The notes below the pieces were generated by a model, which was not told the DNA's origin, searched no databases, and saw only the letters and a list, made by a program, of their open reading frames with translations. The position numbers were made by a program, and so were the translations under genes. From the NCBI GenBank assembly GCA_004195025.1, contig SGBB01000008.1, positions 1 through 64,000 on the forward strand: DNA of 64,000 nucleotides, read 5' to 3'. Below, one piece after another: positions 16,923 to 26,096 of the stretch; position 1 is the first letter of the stretch; every line of letters begins with the position of its first letter. Origin of the DNA: Candidatus Acidulidesulfobacter diazotrophicus. Its GTDB lineage: Bacteria; SZUA-79; Acidulodesulfobacterales; Acidulodesulfobacteraceae.

Positions 16923-17255
16923 GCCAGTAGGTTTTGGAAGACCTGCTATCATGGCAAGCTGCTTAGCCGGCCCATCTGGAAAAAGTTCGTAAATAAACTT
17001 ATTTGCTTCTTTTTTGTCCTCAATATTTTCAAGCTTTTGTACCTCTTTTATTAGAGATTTAATTGCAGGAGCAACCTGAAACTTTGAAAAATAGTCTCTT
17101 ATCCAATCAATTAACTCCCAGTGCTTCGCGGTAAGTTCTATACCTTCTTTCTTGGCAATATAAACAGCCATTTCCTTATTCCAATTATCTAAGTTCTGTA
17201 AGTATCCTTCGTCATCAGTTTCTATTACCTTACCGTCAAATTCAAATGATGCCAT
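16914..17255 (-). CDS. dsrC: DsrC-family protein lacking CysA
   Basis: 113 residues with the DsrC fold and C-terminal arm. The arm reads PAKQLAMIAGLPKPTGCV: the penultimate cysteine (CysB, C112) is present, but the position 11 residues before it, CysA in bona fide DsrC (PAKQACxxAG), is alanine, codon GCC read directly from the minus strand. It is the only cysteine in the protein. The segment with the extra residues before YELFP that separates DsrC from shorter forms is present (EVQKLENIEDKKEANK). DsrC carries sulfite-derived sulfur as a CysA-CysB trisulfide between DsrAB and DsrMK; CysB alone supports only TusE-like persulfide transfer. Lies 61 bases after dsrL. Confidence 0.92.
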   Translation of the reverse strand: MASFEFDGKVIETDDEGYLQNLDNWNKEMAVYIAKKEGIELTAKHWELIDWIRDYFSKFQVAPAIKSLIKEVQKLENIEDKKEANKFIYELFPDGPAKQLAMIAGLPKPTGCV

Positions 17256-17316
17256 GGCTCAAATTCTCCTATTATTATAATTAATTTAATTAATATTATA
17301 AAAAAATATTAAATTT

Positions 17317-19026
17317 TTAAATCATATCAATATAGCCGCAAGGACAACTTTCTGCGCATTTTTTACACCCGTTGCATGTTTCGAGATGAAACTCAAAATG
17401 CTGACCTTTAGGCAATTTTTTAACCACACTTTGAGAACAATATTCAAAACAGCTGCCGCAATCAAAACACATACCGCAGCTCATACATCTCTTTGCCTCC
17501 AAAATTAAATCATTTAAATCGAGATTATTTAAAATCCCTTCAAAATCATTAATTCTAACTGAAGGCTCTCTTGAACTTCTTTTATGTCTCTCAGCATTTT
17601 GAAAATATGCTATATACATATTTTTACCTTCGCGGTTTACTGCATCGTCATACTTTATAACTGCTCTTTCATCTTTCTTGATTGACTCCCCGCTTAATTT
17701 TTTATGTATTGAATATGCAGCATATCTACCCATTCCTATTGCGTCGGTTACTAAACCAAATTTTAAAATGTCTCCGCCGGCAAATACTTTATTCTCGTTG
17801 GCCACTAAATAGTTTTCATCCACATTCAGGAATTCATTATTTGGATTTTTTGTAAGTTTTTCAAGACCCTTATAATCAGGTTTTTGACCGAAAGAATAGA
17901 TAAGAGTATCCAATTTTAACATTAATTCTTGACCGTTTTCTATTAAAATAGGATGTACCCTGCCAGATGCATCTTTTTCAGAAAGTTTCATTTTTTTAAG
18001 GCGAACCGCAACCGCTTTTCCATTTTCAACGATAATTTCGTCTAAAGCAAATAAAAATTCAAATTTAATTCCCTCGCTATTGCCTTCCTTAACTTCGGTA
18101 GAACCCTTTTCCTCTATTTCCGAAGCATCGCTTAATGTTCCTTTGTTGTAAATAAATGTTACATTAGCGCCGAGTCTTTTTGCAACCATTCCTGCGTCCA
18201 TAGCGCTGTCGCTTCCTATGACCACAACCTCTTTCCCTGCATCCTTAATTTCTCTTAATGCAGCCTTTTCAAGAAATTCAATGCCTGTAAAAACATTAGG
18301 CGCATCGGCACCTTTCATTTTCATCTTAATAGGTTCATGTGTCCCGATTGCAACAAATACGGCATCATACTCGGATTTAAGTTTATCTATAGTTACATCG
18401 GTTCCGATATTTACACCTGTTTTTATTTCAACGCCAAGGTCTTTAATCCGATTAACCTCCGCATCTATAATATTTAAAGGAAGTCTAAAACTCGGTATGC
18501 CGTATCTTAGATAACCTCCTGTTTCAGGAAGTTTTTCATAAATTGTAACATTATATCCCCTTATTGCAAGATGATAGGCACATGAAAGCCCTGCTGGTCC
18601 GCTGCCGATAATTGCTATCCTTTCCTTTTTTGGAATGTCGGTCATCTTCTTAAAATGTAAATTGTTTTTTATTCCATAATCACCGACAAACATCTCAATA
18701 GAGTTAATGGCAACAGGTTTATCCTTAAACTTACGATTGCACTCTTCTTCGCATGGATGAGGGCAAACCCTCCCTGTTATGGACGGCAAAGGATTTGACT
18801 CGGTAAGCATATAAAACGCTTCTTTAAGAGATTCATCAATCGGCCGTTCATAAGACTCGCTTTGAGCAATAAATTGTATATAATCCCTTACCTTTGTTCC
18901 ATTAGGACAAGTATCCATGCATGGAGGTTTCTTCTCTACATATTTCGGTCTAAAGGGTGACTGCTGCATTCCTCCGCCTGAGCTTGACACTTTTAGCGGT
19001 TTTTTGACTTTTTTTAATTCAAGCAT
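17317..19026 (-). CDS. dsrL: DsrL, NAD(P)H:acceptor oxidoreductase of the Dsr system
   Basis: 569 residues, glutamate-synthase-beta-like. N-terminal Fe-S cysteines are at C36, C40, C88, C92 and C96; the FAD motif IIGSGPAGLSCA starts near residue 139; a second nucleotide site begins VVVIGSDSAMDAG. The C-terminus has two clusters: an unusually cysteine-dense CMSCGMCFDCGSCFEYC (C514-C530) and a classic CNGCKKCAESCP (C551-C561). DsrL links pyridine nucleotide to DsrAB; in phototrophic sulfur oxidisers it runs toward NADH formation, while forms found with DsrD are thought to serve reduction. It lies between dsrD and dsrC in one transcription unit. Confidence 0.92.
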   Translation of the reverse strand: MLELKKVKKPLKVSSSGGGMQQSPFRPKYVEKKPPCMDTCPNGTKVRDYIQFIAQSESYERPIDESLKEAFYMLTESNPLPSITGRVCPHPCEEECNRKFKDKPVAINSIEMFVGDYGIKNNLHFKKMTDIPKKERIAIIGSGPAGLSCAYHLAIRGYNVTIYEKLPETGGYLRYGIPSFRLPLNIIDAEVNRIKDLGVEIKTGVNIGTDVTIDKLKSEYDAVFVAIGTHEPIKMKMKGADAPNVFTGIEFLEKAALREIKDAGKEVVVIGSDSAMDAGMVAKRLGANVTFIYNKGTLSDASEIEEKGSTEVKEGNSEGIKFEFLFALDEIIVENGKAVAVRLKKMKLSEKDASGRVHPILIENGQELMLKLDTLIYSFGQKPDYKGLEKLTKNPNNEFLNVDENYLVANENKVFAGGDILKFGLVTDAIGMGRYAAYSIHKKLSGESIKKDERAVIKYDDAVNREGKNMYIAYFQNAERHKRSSREPSVRINDFEGILNNLDLNDLILEAKRCMSCGMCFDCGSCFEYCSQSVVKKLPKGQHFEFHLETCNGCKKCAESCPCGYIDMI

Positions 19027-19082
19027 GAAATCATCCTCATAATTCTATAATATAATTTAAGATTTATAATTGTATAATTTAC

Positions 19083-19322
19083 TTAACCTTTATTATCAGG
19101 AAGGGTTAAGAAACTCCCTCCTGCATATCCATAGACTAACTTCTCGTCATTCATTATTTCTTTTAAAACGCTTTTAATATCGTCTTTTGATAAGCCCTCG
19201 TCGGCAAATTCTTTTTCCATCTCTTTTACTATATCTACGGGCTTAAATCTTTTTTTGCCGTCATATTCTTTTACAAGCCCGACAATCTTATCTTCTAACT
19301 TTTTTTTTGTTTCATCGGTCAT
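19083..19322 (-). CDS. dsrD: DsrD, winged-helix activator of sulfite reductase
   Basis: 79 residues, mostly helical with a winged-helix pattern ending YGYAGGSFLTLPD, the length and position (directly after dsrB, 22 bases) of DsrD. Sequence identity in this family is low, so the call rests on size, fold pattern and location. DsrD stimulates DsrAB activity and is normally found only in organisms using the pathway reductively. Its presence next to dsrL and in the same cluster as dsrEFH is notable. Confidence 0.88.
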   Translation of the reverse strand: MTDETKKKLEDKIVGLVKEYDGKKRFKPVDIVKEMEKEFADEGLSKDDIKSVLKEIMNDEKLVYGYAGGSFLTLPDNKG

Positions 19323-19344
19323 AATATTTCCCTCTCATTTTATA

Positions 19345-20430
19345 TTAAAATCTTACTTGGGACGAATAATTCATAGTGGTTTCGGCAAGTCTGAAATCGT
19401 CCACATGATATTTTGTAAATTCAAATCCAGTTATTTTAAAGAACCTAGTCCAGCCTATCCTTTCAATCCATTCTACAACCCTTTCTCCAGGTTCAGCTCC
19501 ATTTTTATAAGCGGTTATTATTGTCTTTACTGCCTCTACAACCTTAGGCCATCTTGGCGGGTCATTTGGTATAAAAGGGATGACTAATTTGGAAAATGTC
19601 GGCTTCGTCCTTGCATTTGAAACCTTTCCGCCTACCCATATGGAAATACCGTCGTTTAATGAGTCGGCAATAGGCATTGCAGGACAAACCGTATAGCAGC
19701 TTCCGCAAAAAACGCAGGTTTCATCATTTATTTTTACAGTCTGCTTACCGTCTATAGTATCCGGTCTGATAGAATTTGTAGGGCATGCTGCTATAGTGCT
19801 CGGTATTTCACAGAGATTTAAAATTTTTTCACTGTCTATTTTCGGGACTTTCCTGTGCATTCCCATTATCGCAATGTCCGATGAAGCAACAGAACCGCAC
19901 ATATTAAGACAACACGCAAAAGCTATTCTAACTTTAGACGGAAGTTTATCCTCCACAAAATACTCATATAATTCGTCCATTACAGCCTTTACTACGCCGG
20001 ATGCATCGCTTGCCGAAGTATGACAGTGAACCCAACCTTGCGTGTGAACGATATTTGCAACGACATTTCCAATACCGCCGACATTATATCCTAATTTTTC
20101 AAGGTCTTTCTTAAGCGGCTCTATGTTATTTTCGTCATCAAGTAAAAATTCAACGTTATTTCTTGTGGTAAATCTTAAATATCCTCCGCAATATTTATCG
20201 GCCATATCGCACAAATCTCTCACAAAACTGCCGCTAACCAAACGGGGAGAACCCATCCTTACGGTATATATCTTGTCCCCATTCTCAGCGACATGCACCA
20301 TGCTGCCGGTATCCAATATTTCATGGTAAGCCCACTTGCCATAATTTTTTTTAATTACAGGCGGTAAATAATCATGAAAATCATGAGGACCTATATCTGT
20401 TATTCTTTTCTTTTTAACCTCTTCAGGCAT
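19345..20430 (-). CDS. dsrB: Dissimilatory sulfite reductase beta subunit
   Basis: 361 residues. The segment TQGWVHCHT followed by ASDASG (C136) is diagnostic of DsrB, and the siroheme/[4Fe-4S] cysteines appear as [10 protein letters not shown] (C173, C174, C178). The inserted ferredoxin domain carries C216 (AACPT) and [12 protein letters not shown] (C239, C242, C245, C249). DsrB holds the catalytic siroheme of the alpha2-beta2 enzyme and docks the DsrC arm. It follows dsrA by 74 bases. All expected ligands are intact. Phylogenetic placement as reductive or oxidative needs an alignment. Confidence 0.97.
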   Translation of the reverse strand: MPEEVKKKRITDIGPHDFHDYLPPVIKKNYGKWAYHEILDTGSMVHVAENGDKIYTVRMGSPRLVSGSFVRDLCDMADKYCGGYLRFTTRNNVEFLLDDENNIEPLKKDLEKLGYNVGGIGNVVANIVHTQGWVHCHTSASDASGVVKAVMDELYEYFVEDKLPSKVRIAFACCLNMCGSVASSDIAIMGMHRKVPKIDSEKILNLCEIPSTIAACPTNSIRPDTIDGKQTVKINDETCVFCGSCYTVCPAMPIADSLNDGISIWVGGKVSNARTKPTFSKLVIPFIPNDPPRWPKVVEAVKTIITAYKNGAEPGERVVEWIERIGWTRFFKITGFEFTKYHVDDFRLAETTMNYSSQVRF

Positions 20431-20504
20431 AAAACCTCCAAATATATATATGCTATCTTTTAATTAGATTTGATTAAATTTAAAATAATTTATCTGCAAC
20501 TGAA

Positions 20505-21692
20505 TTAGTCTTCGTCATCCGTAAACTTTATAAACGGGTTACCTCTTGGATGATTAACCATTTCAGGTATAGGTTCTAATCCTATTCCTTCAAGGAAAGT
20601 TACGACTCCGACTCTCTGCATAAGCTCTCCTATCCTTTCTCTGCTGACGCCGTATTCATCCCAGAACTCCCACATATTGCTGATTAACCCTTTCAGCCAT
20701 TCATAGTCGTTTTTGCTGTCTTCTAAAACATCGTAAAACGGAACAAGCATCATACCTAATCTTGGACCTGTAACCAAAGGAGCTTTAGCGCCTAATAAAA
20801 TAGAAAGACCTTTTTCATCACCGGATCTTAAAGCCTTCGGCATTTCATTTATACAATGCATACACTTAACGCAATTAGAATCATCTATGACTAGATTCTC
20901 TCCTTCAAACAACATGCACTTAGTCGGACATTTATCTAAAACATATTTTTGAACATTAAATTTTTTAACATAATTTTTTACTTCATCTTGATTTATTTTT
21001 ATTTTATCCTTCCATGTTCCTATAAAAGCCATGTCCGACCTTGAAGCGGCCGCAACGCAATCATTTGAGCATCCGGAAAATTTAAGTTTAAACTTATAAT
21101 TAAATGAAGGTCTATGCATTTCATCCTGGAATGCCTGCGTCATGTCATAGCATATCTGGAGTGTATCATAATTTGCAAACTCACATCTTGCAGGTCCGAC
21201 ACAACAGGATGGCGTACGAAGATCTGATCCGCCGCCGCCTAAATCGAATCCTAATTCTGCACATTTCTGAAAAGCTTCTTCTGCTTCCGCTTGCCATACT
21301 CCTAATATTTGAATATCCCCTGTTGATCCATGAAGATTTAAAAGTCCGCCAGCATGTTGTTCCGCTATATCGGCAATTTTTCTAAGAATATCGGAATTAT
21401 AAAAAAACCCTGAGGTTTGATTAACTCTCATAGAGTGACATTCTTTAACGCCTGGGTATTTTTCGGGAAATTCTGTAAATCTTCCGACAAGTCCTGCGCC
21501 GTATCCCCTTACCCCGGCCATACCGCCATGCTTCCAATGGGTGATCTTGTCTCTATAGGAATTTTCCACCTGTCCTAAGAGATCCTCCGTCCTTTCGCTT
21601 TTTTCAGCTGCTCTTTCAATTTCCCTAACAAAACTTACCCACTTCCCCTTTTTTAGTTCATCAAGAAGCGGAGTTTCATGTTTCTTACCCAT
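20505..21692 (-). CDS. dsrA: Dissimilatory sulfite reductase alpha subunit
   Basis: 395 residues. Siroheme/[4Fe-4S] ligands are SCCVGPARC (C164-x5-C170) and SGCSNDC (C208-x3-C212). The ferredoxin domain has CPTKC (C255, C259) and CVKCMHC (C274, C277, C280). The cofactor-binding surroundings RTPSCC and GSTGDIQ are conserved. With DsrB it reduces sulfite by six electrons or runs in reverse. AGGAGG lies just upstream of the ATG. A 266-base leader with a plausible promoter separates it from dsrN, so dsrABDL-C can be transcribed independently of zwf-dsrN. Confidence 0.97.
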   Translation of the reverse strand: MGKKHETPLLDELKKGKWVSFVREIERAAEKSERTEDLLGQVENSYRDKITHWKHGGMAGVRGYGAGLVGRFTEFPEKYPGVKECHSMRVNQTSGFFYNSDILRKIADIAEQHAGGLLNLHGSTGDIQILGVWQAEAEEAFQKCAELGFDLGGGGSDLRTPSCCVGPARCEFANYDTLQICYDMTQAFQDEMHRPSFNYKFKLKFSGCSNDCVAAASRSDMAFIGTWKDKIKINQDEVKNYVKKFNVQKYVLDKCPTKCMLFEGENLVIDDSNCVKCMHCINEMPKALRSGDEKGLSILLGAKAPLVTGPRLGMMLVPFYDVLEDSKNDYEWLKGLISNMWEFWDEYGVSRERIGELMQRVGVVTFLEGIGLEPIPEMVNHPRGNPFIKFTDDED

Positions 21693-21888
21693 AAAAAAAC
21701 CTCCTTAAAAAAAATAAATTAAAATAACATTTAAAAAACACGATGTAAATAATATAAATAATATTTACTAATTAATAATCATCAATAAATTGACAGCACG
21801 TGAAGTATCGCCCTCAATATAAATATTTTTGCTTTTTTGCCGTTTGTGTTTGATTAATAAATTAAAAATAGGAGTCATATACATATAT

Positions 21889-21919
21889 ATAATAAATAAT
21901 TTTATATGCATATTGTCAA
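21889..21919 (-). promoter_or_regulatory. Candidate sigma-70 promoter for dsrAB
   Basis: Minus strand has TTGACA (21914-21919) followed after 19 bases by TATTAT (21889-21894); TTTATT at 17 bases is an alternative -10. About 190 bases of leader would precede dsrA. Long A/T runs make chance matches likely, although the perfect -35 box is unusual. Confidence 0.4.
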
Positions 21920-21958
21920 GAAAAAAATTGTAATAAACTGAAAAAAATTTAACATTAT

Positions 21959-23440
21959 TTATTTTATTTTTAAAAAATCTTTTTTGATTTCTTTTATAAA
22001 ATGCACCCAATTTTTAAACCATCCTGGCGAGGATGGAGAAAATATATGCGTATAACTTGCAATTATATTTTTATAAATAATACCGTCGCTTTCTCCGTTT
22101 ACCCCAAATCCCTTTTCCACGTTAAAAGCAAAATTCATGTTATTTGACGACGGTGTTTCTAAATATGAATGGTGGAACTCATGTCCTTTAAGAAATTTAA
22201 TCTTATTAAACCATAATCGGCTATTTTTATCATAAAAGGCAGTCGTTAATTTGGTATAGCCATGCCCTTTCGGTTTTTTTGTCCATTTTACATCGGCATC
22301 TATTGCCCCCACCATTTCATACATAATATCATCGCAGGAAATACTTTTACAAAGATACATAAGACCGCCGCATTCCGCATATACGGGAAGACCGATTTCG
22401 ATCTTTTCCCTTATATCCATTCTTAAATTACTATTTGCCTCTAAATCCTTACAAAAAATCTCGGGGAACCCCCCTCCTATATAAAGGGCATCAACTTTAG
22501 GCAGGCCATCATCTTTAAGCGGGGAAAATCTGATAATTTCGCAACCCAAATTCTCAAGCGTTTCAATATTTTCATTATAATAAAAATTAAATGCGCCGTC
22601 ATAGGCTATCCCAATTTTTACTCTTTCTCTAACCCTGCCGGATTCTATTTTTTTAGGAGGTGCGACGTGTGCAGCAGATGCAGTAATAATATTATATTTT
22701 AAATTTACATCGGCATAAGATTTGGCTGCTATTTTGGATATATTTATGATACCTTCTAAATCAATATAATTTGAAATTTTAGAGGATATATTTGAAACAA
22801 GATTTTCAACGTCTTCTCCGCTAAGTGTCGACATCAGACCGAGATGTCTCTGTTTTATAGATAATTCCGGGTCGTTAGGGATATTGCCTACTACCTTTAA
22901 ATCGGTATAATAATTAATTGCATTTATTAGATTTTTTTCATGTCTTTTACTATGAATCTTATTTAGTATTATCCCCTTTATATTCACCTTTTTGTCGAAA
23001 TTTCTAAATCCTAAAAGCAATGGGACAACTCCTCTGTTAAATTCTCCGACATCTATCACAAGAATGACGGGAAGCCTTAAAAGTTTTGCCATAGATGCGT
23101 TTGAAGATTTACCGTACAGATCTATAGAGTCATACAGCCCATGGTTTCCTTCTACAATGTTTATATCTGAATTAAGCGAATGTTCTAAAAAATGTTTTTT
23201 TATTTTATCTTTGGACATAAAATAAAAATCCAGATTATAGCAGTTTTTACCCGTAGCTATGCTTAGCCACATCGGATCTATAAAATCAGGACCTTTTTTA
23301 AAAGACTGGACTATAAGCCCTTTATTTCTTAGCAGGCGCATTATAGCGATAGAAATGGTCGTTTTGCCTGAATTTCTTTTCGCTGCAGATATATAAAATC
23401 CTTGCATTTTATAATTTTTATTTTCAGAAATCTTTTCCAT
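21959..23440 (-). CDS. dsrN: DsrN, siroheme amidase (CobB/CbiA-like)
   Basis: 493 residues. The N-terminal P-loop domain contains SAAKRNSGKTT and KKGPDFIDP, and the C-terminal class I glutamine amidotransferase domain contains IGGGFPEIF and the nucleophile in YAECGGLMYLC, plus a catalytic His segment near GHEFHHSY. This is the cobyrinic acid a,c-diamide synthase architecture; beside dsrAB such proteins are DsrN, which amidates siroheme for sulfite reductase. No other cobalamin genes are nearby, which supports DsrN over CobB. AGGAA precedes the ATG, and its first codons overlap the end of the upstream unknown gene, indicating translational coupling. Confidence 0.9.
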   Translation of the reverse strand: MEKISENKNYKMQGFYISAAKRNSGKTTISIAIMRLLRNKGLIVQSFKKGPDFIDPMWLSIATGKNCYNLDFYFMSKDKIKKHFLEHSLNSDINIVEGNHGLYDSIDLYGKSSNASMAKLLRLPVILVIDVGEFNRGVVPLLLGFRNFDKKVNIKGIILNKIHSKRHEKNLINAINYYTDLKVVGNIPNDPELSIKQRHLGLMSTLSGEDVENLVSNISSKISNYIDLEGIINISKIAAKSYADVNLKYNIITASAAHVAPPKKIESGRVRERVKIGIAYDGAFNFYYNENIETLENLGCEIIRFSPLKDDGLPKVDALYIGGGFPEIFCKDLEANSNLRMDIREKIEIGLPVYAECGGLMYLCKSISCDDIMYEMVGAIDADVKWTKKPKGHGYTKLTTAFYDKNSRLWFNKIKFLKGHEFHHSYLETPSSNNMNFAFNVEKGFGVNGESDGIIYKNIIASYTHIFSPSSPGWFKNWVHFIKEIKKDFLKIK

Positions 23441-23771
23441 TTTCTGAATTCCTGAGCGATTTTATCATAGAAATTTTTTTAAGTTTATATGAAGAAAGGT
23501 TTTTATTTTCGGTATCTTTATTTTCTAATAAAAATAATCTGTTAATAGCGAGAAGGAATAAGGAAAATCCATATTCTGCCGTTTTTTGTTTGTCAAAATA
23601 ATGCTGTAAAAAAGCAAACTCATCTTCTTCTTCTATAAGTTTGCTTATAGAAAACACCTCTAATTTTGCCATTAAAGGAAGTTCGGCAAAATATTTCAGT
23701 AATTCATTGACAATGTTTTTATCTAATTTAGTTGTCTTTAAAATATACTCTAAATCATATTTAAATTTCAT
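23424..23771 (-). CDS. Small helical protein of unknown function between zwf and dsrN
   Basis: 115 residues, leucine/lysine/glutamate-rich and predicted mainly helical, without cysteines, membrane segments or recognised motifs. Its start overlaps the end of zwf by 11 bases and its end overlaps the start of dsrN by 17 bases, so all three should be translated as a coupled set. It occupies the place where pgl (6-phosphogluconolactonase) often sits but is far too short and shows no pgl motif. I do not recognise it; a structural or adaptor role is only a guess. Confidence 0.65.
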   Translation of the reverse strand: MKFKYDLEYILKTTKLDKNIVNELLKYFAELPLMAKLEVFSISKLIEEEDEFAFLQHYFDKQKTAEYGFSLFLLAINRLFLLENKDTENKNLSSYKLKKISMIKSLRNSENGKDF

Positions 23772-25266
23772 TATGCCACGTTCTTCCGTCTTTATTAATT
23801 AAATCATCTGCTTCTTTAGGTCCCCATGAACCGGATTCATAATTTGGAAATGACGGCGCAGGTAAACTTTTCCAACCGTTTATTATATCTGTTATGAGTT
23901 TCCAAGCCGTAAGCATGTTGTCCGTTCTGTAAAATAATGTCTGATCTCCTTCCATTATATCATACAATAACCTTTCATATGCTTCAGGCGGCGTTCCTTT
24001 AAATGAAGACTTATAAAAGAAAGAAAGTTCCACAGGGTCTATTTCCATTTTAAAACCGGGTGATTTTGCTCCTATTTTTAACGATATGCCTTCATTCGGC
24101 TGAATAGTTATAGTTATAACATTTTGTTCTATTTTTTCAATTGAATTTTTACCAAAAAGACTGTAAGGCAATTTTTTAAAATAAATTGCAATTTCAGTTT
24201 TATGTTTTTTTATTCTTTTCCCCGATCTTATATAAAAAGGTACGCCTGCCCATCTGTAATTATCAATGAAAAGTTTTAATGCAACATATGTATCGGTAAT
24301 TGAATCAATAGGAATTCCTTTTTCTTCTCTATAGCTGACTGCTTCTTCATCGTCATCGACTATGCCTCTGTCATATTGACCCCGTACGACATAATTTTTA
24401 ACATCGTTGATTGTGAAACGTCTTATGCTCTTTAACAGTTTAATTTTTTCATTCCTTAAATCTTCTGCGTCAAAAAAAGCCGGCGGTTCGGTAGCAACTA
24501 AAGACAAAAGCTGTATCATATGATTCTGCATCATATCTCTTATTATACCCGCATTATTAAAATAGCCGCCCCTTAATCCTACGCCTATAGATTCTAATGC
24601 AGAAATTTGAATGTGGTCAATATATTTATTATTCCAGACAGGTTCAAATATCGCATTGGCAAATCTAAACGCAAGAATATTCTGCACGGTTTCTTTCCCA
24701 AGATAATGGTCTATTCTATACACCTGTTTTTCTTGAAATACGGATAAAATTTTATCGTTTAACTTCTTTGCGCTGTCATAATCGCAACCGAAAGGTTTCT
24801 CTACAACTATTCTCGAAAATCCGTCGCCTTTATAATTATCTGAAACAAGCCCTGAATTCTCTATGCCGTCAACAATAGATTCATAAACACTTGGAGGGGT
24901 AGAAAGATAAAATATGAAATTTTTGGGCATGCTATATTCTGCTGATTTTGCTTCAATAAATGTCTTTAGCGATTTATAGCTTTTAATATCGTCATAATTA
25001 GAGGAAAGATAATGTATATGTTTAGAAAAATCTTTAAAATGTTTTGCATCTACAGGTTTTTTTCTGCAATGAATATTTATTGAATCATGAATTGTTTTTC
25101 TAAATTGGTTATCATCCATTTTAGTTCTTGCAAAACCCGTTATAAAAAAATCCTTCGGGAAAAAACCTTCATCCCATAAACTATATAAAGCCGGAAAAAT
25201 TTTAATATGGGCTAAATCTCCGCTGGCACCGAATATAACGATGCCGCATGGATTAAGTTCTGCCAT
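23761..25266 (-). CDS. zwf: Glucose-6-phosphate 1-dehydrogenase
   Basis: 501 residues. N-terminal dinucleotide site IFGASGDLA near residue 12, the catalytic motif YRIDHYLGKE near 184 and EKPFG are all intact. It oxidises glucose-6-phosphate to 6-phosphogluconolactone with production of NADPH. It overlaps the small unknown gene, which overlaps dsrN, so the first oxidative pentose phosphate enzyme is translationally coupled to a siroheme-modifying enzyme. Together with gnd upstream this is a ready NAD(P)H source beside DsrL. Confidence 0.95.
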   Translation of the reverse strand: MAELNPCGIVIFGASGDLAHIKIFPALYSLWDEGFFPKDFFITGFARTKMDDNQFRKTIHDSINIHCRKKPVDAKHFKDFSKHIHYLSSNYDDIKSYKSLKTFIEAKSAEYSMPKNFIFYLSTPPSVYESIVDGIENSGLVSDNYKGDGFSRIVVEKPFGCDYDSAKKLNDKILSVFQEKQVYRIDHYLGKETVQNILAFRFANAIFEPVWNNKYIDHIQISALESIGVGLRGGYFNNAGIIRDMMQNHMIQLLSLVATEPPAFFDAEDLRNEKIKLLKSIRRFTINDVKNYVVRGQYDRGIVDDDEEAVSYREEKGIPIDSITDTYVALKLFIDNYRWAGVPFYIRSGKRIKKHKTEIAIYFKKLPYSLFGKNSIEKIEQNVITITIQPNEGISLKIGAKSPGFKMEIDPVELSFFYKSSFKGTPPEAYERLLYDIMEGDQTLFYRTDNMLTAWKLITDIINGWKSLPAPSFPNYESGSWGPKEADDLINKDGRTWHNEI

Positions 25267-25309
25267 TTATATGCTCCTAATTTATATATTTTTTATAAAC
25301 ATTTTTTAT

Positions 25310-25933
25310 TCATTTTTCTAAAATAACTCTCGCCGGCGCTCCGTCCGAATCTTTGATTTTAATAGGAAATGCTATAAGTTTATAATTGCCGGGTTCAACT
25401 TGCTCTAAATACAAGCTTTCGATAATAACAACGCCTGCGCCTAAAAGTGTTCTGTGAGTTTCATGTCCTTTGCCGTAACCTTCTACCGAAAGATAATCTA
25501 CTCCGACAAGAATAATACCTTTTTCAACCATATACTTTGCAGCATCGCTTGCTACGTACACATAATCTTCATGAAAACTTTTATCTCTTGATATAATTTT
25601 GGAATTTTTTGTTTTAAATAATATTCTGCCGCCATTATTAATATTTTGCATTTTAAGAAAATCTTCCGTTATAGCTTCATATTTTTCGGGAACTTCAATA
25701 ACGGAACATTCACCTGTAAGGGTTTCTAATTTTATTTTGTCTATTCCTATCCCGTCTTCGTAAAAATGACGCGGGGCATCTATATGCGTTCCGGTATGTG
25801 TTCCAAAAGAAAGATGTGTATTATTTGCGGCATCGCCGTTTTTAATACTTGAAAATTGTTTTATGATAACTTCAGGGTCTTTTGGATAATGGACCATCCC
25901 GTCTTCAACCATTAAACTGACGTCTATATACAT
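25310..25933 (-). CDS. Cyclase family protein (kynurenine-formamidase-like metal hydrolase)
   Basis: 207 residues. The metal-binding signature HTGTHIDAPRHF near residue 46 and a start YIDVSLMVEDGMVHYP match the cyclase/KynB family (PF04199-type). Later segments VYVASDAAKYMVEKG and GVDYLSVEGYG are also typical. Members hydrolyse N-formylkynurenine, isatin or other small amides/lactones. Its place between zwf and gnd raises the possibility of a lactonase-like job, replacing the absent pgl, but this is speculative. Confidence 0.82.
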   Translation of the reverse strand: MYIDVSLMVEDGMVHYPKDPEVIIKQFSSIKNGDAANNTHLSFGTHTGTHIDAPRHFYEDGIGIDKIKLETLTGECSVIEVPEKYEAITEDFLKMQNINNGGRILFKTKNSKIISRDKSFHEDYVYVASDAAKYMVEKGIILVGVDYLSVEGYGKGHETHRTLLGAGVVIIESLYLEQVEPGNYKLIAFPIKIKDSDGAPARVILEK

Positions 25934-26096
25934 TCTCTACCTCTCATATTTTGATTTTAATCTTTTCATATAAATTTATTTTCCGCGTTTATGTTCTTTT
26001 ATTTTATTTATTAATTTATTATTAAAATCAACAAATAAACTTATAATAACATTAAAATTATTGGAACAATACAATATATAATAAGCATTATTTATT

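Noticed and set aside
21768-22010. Minus-strand 80-codon frame spanning the dsrN end and the dsrA leader
   Set aside because: Overlaps dsrN out of frame, highly hydrophobic and A/T-derived, no ribosome site.
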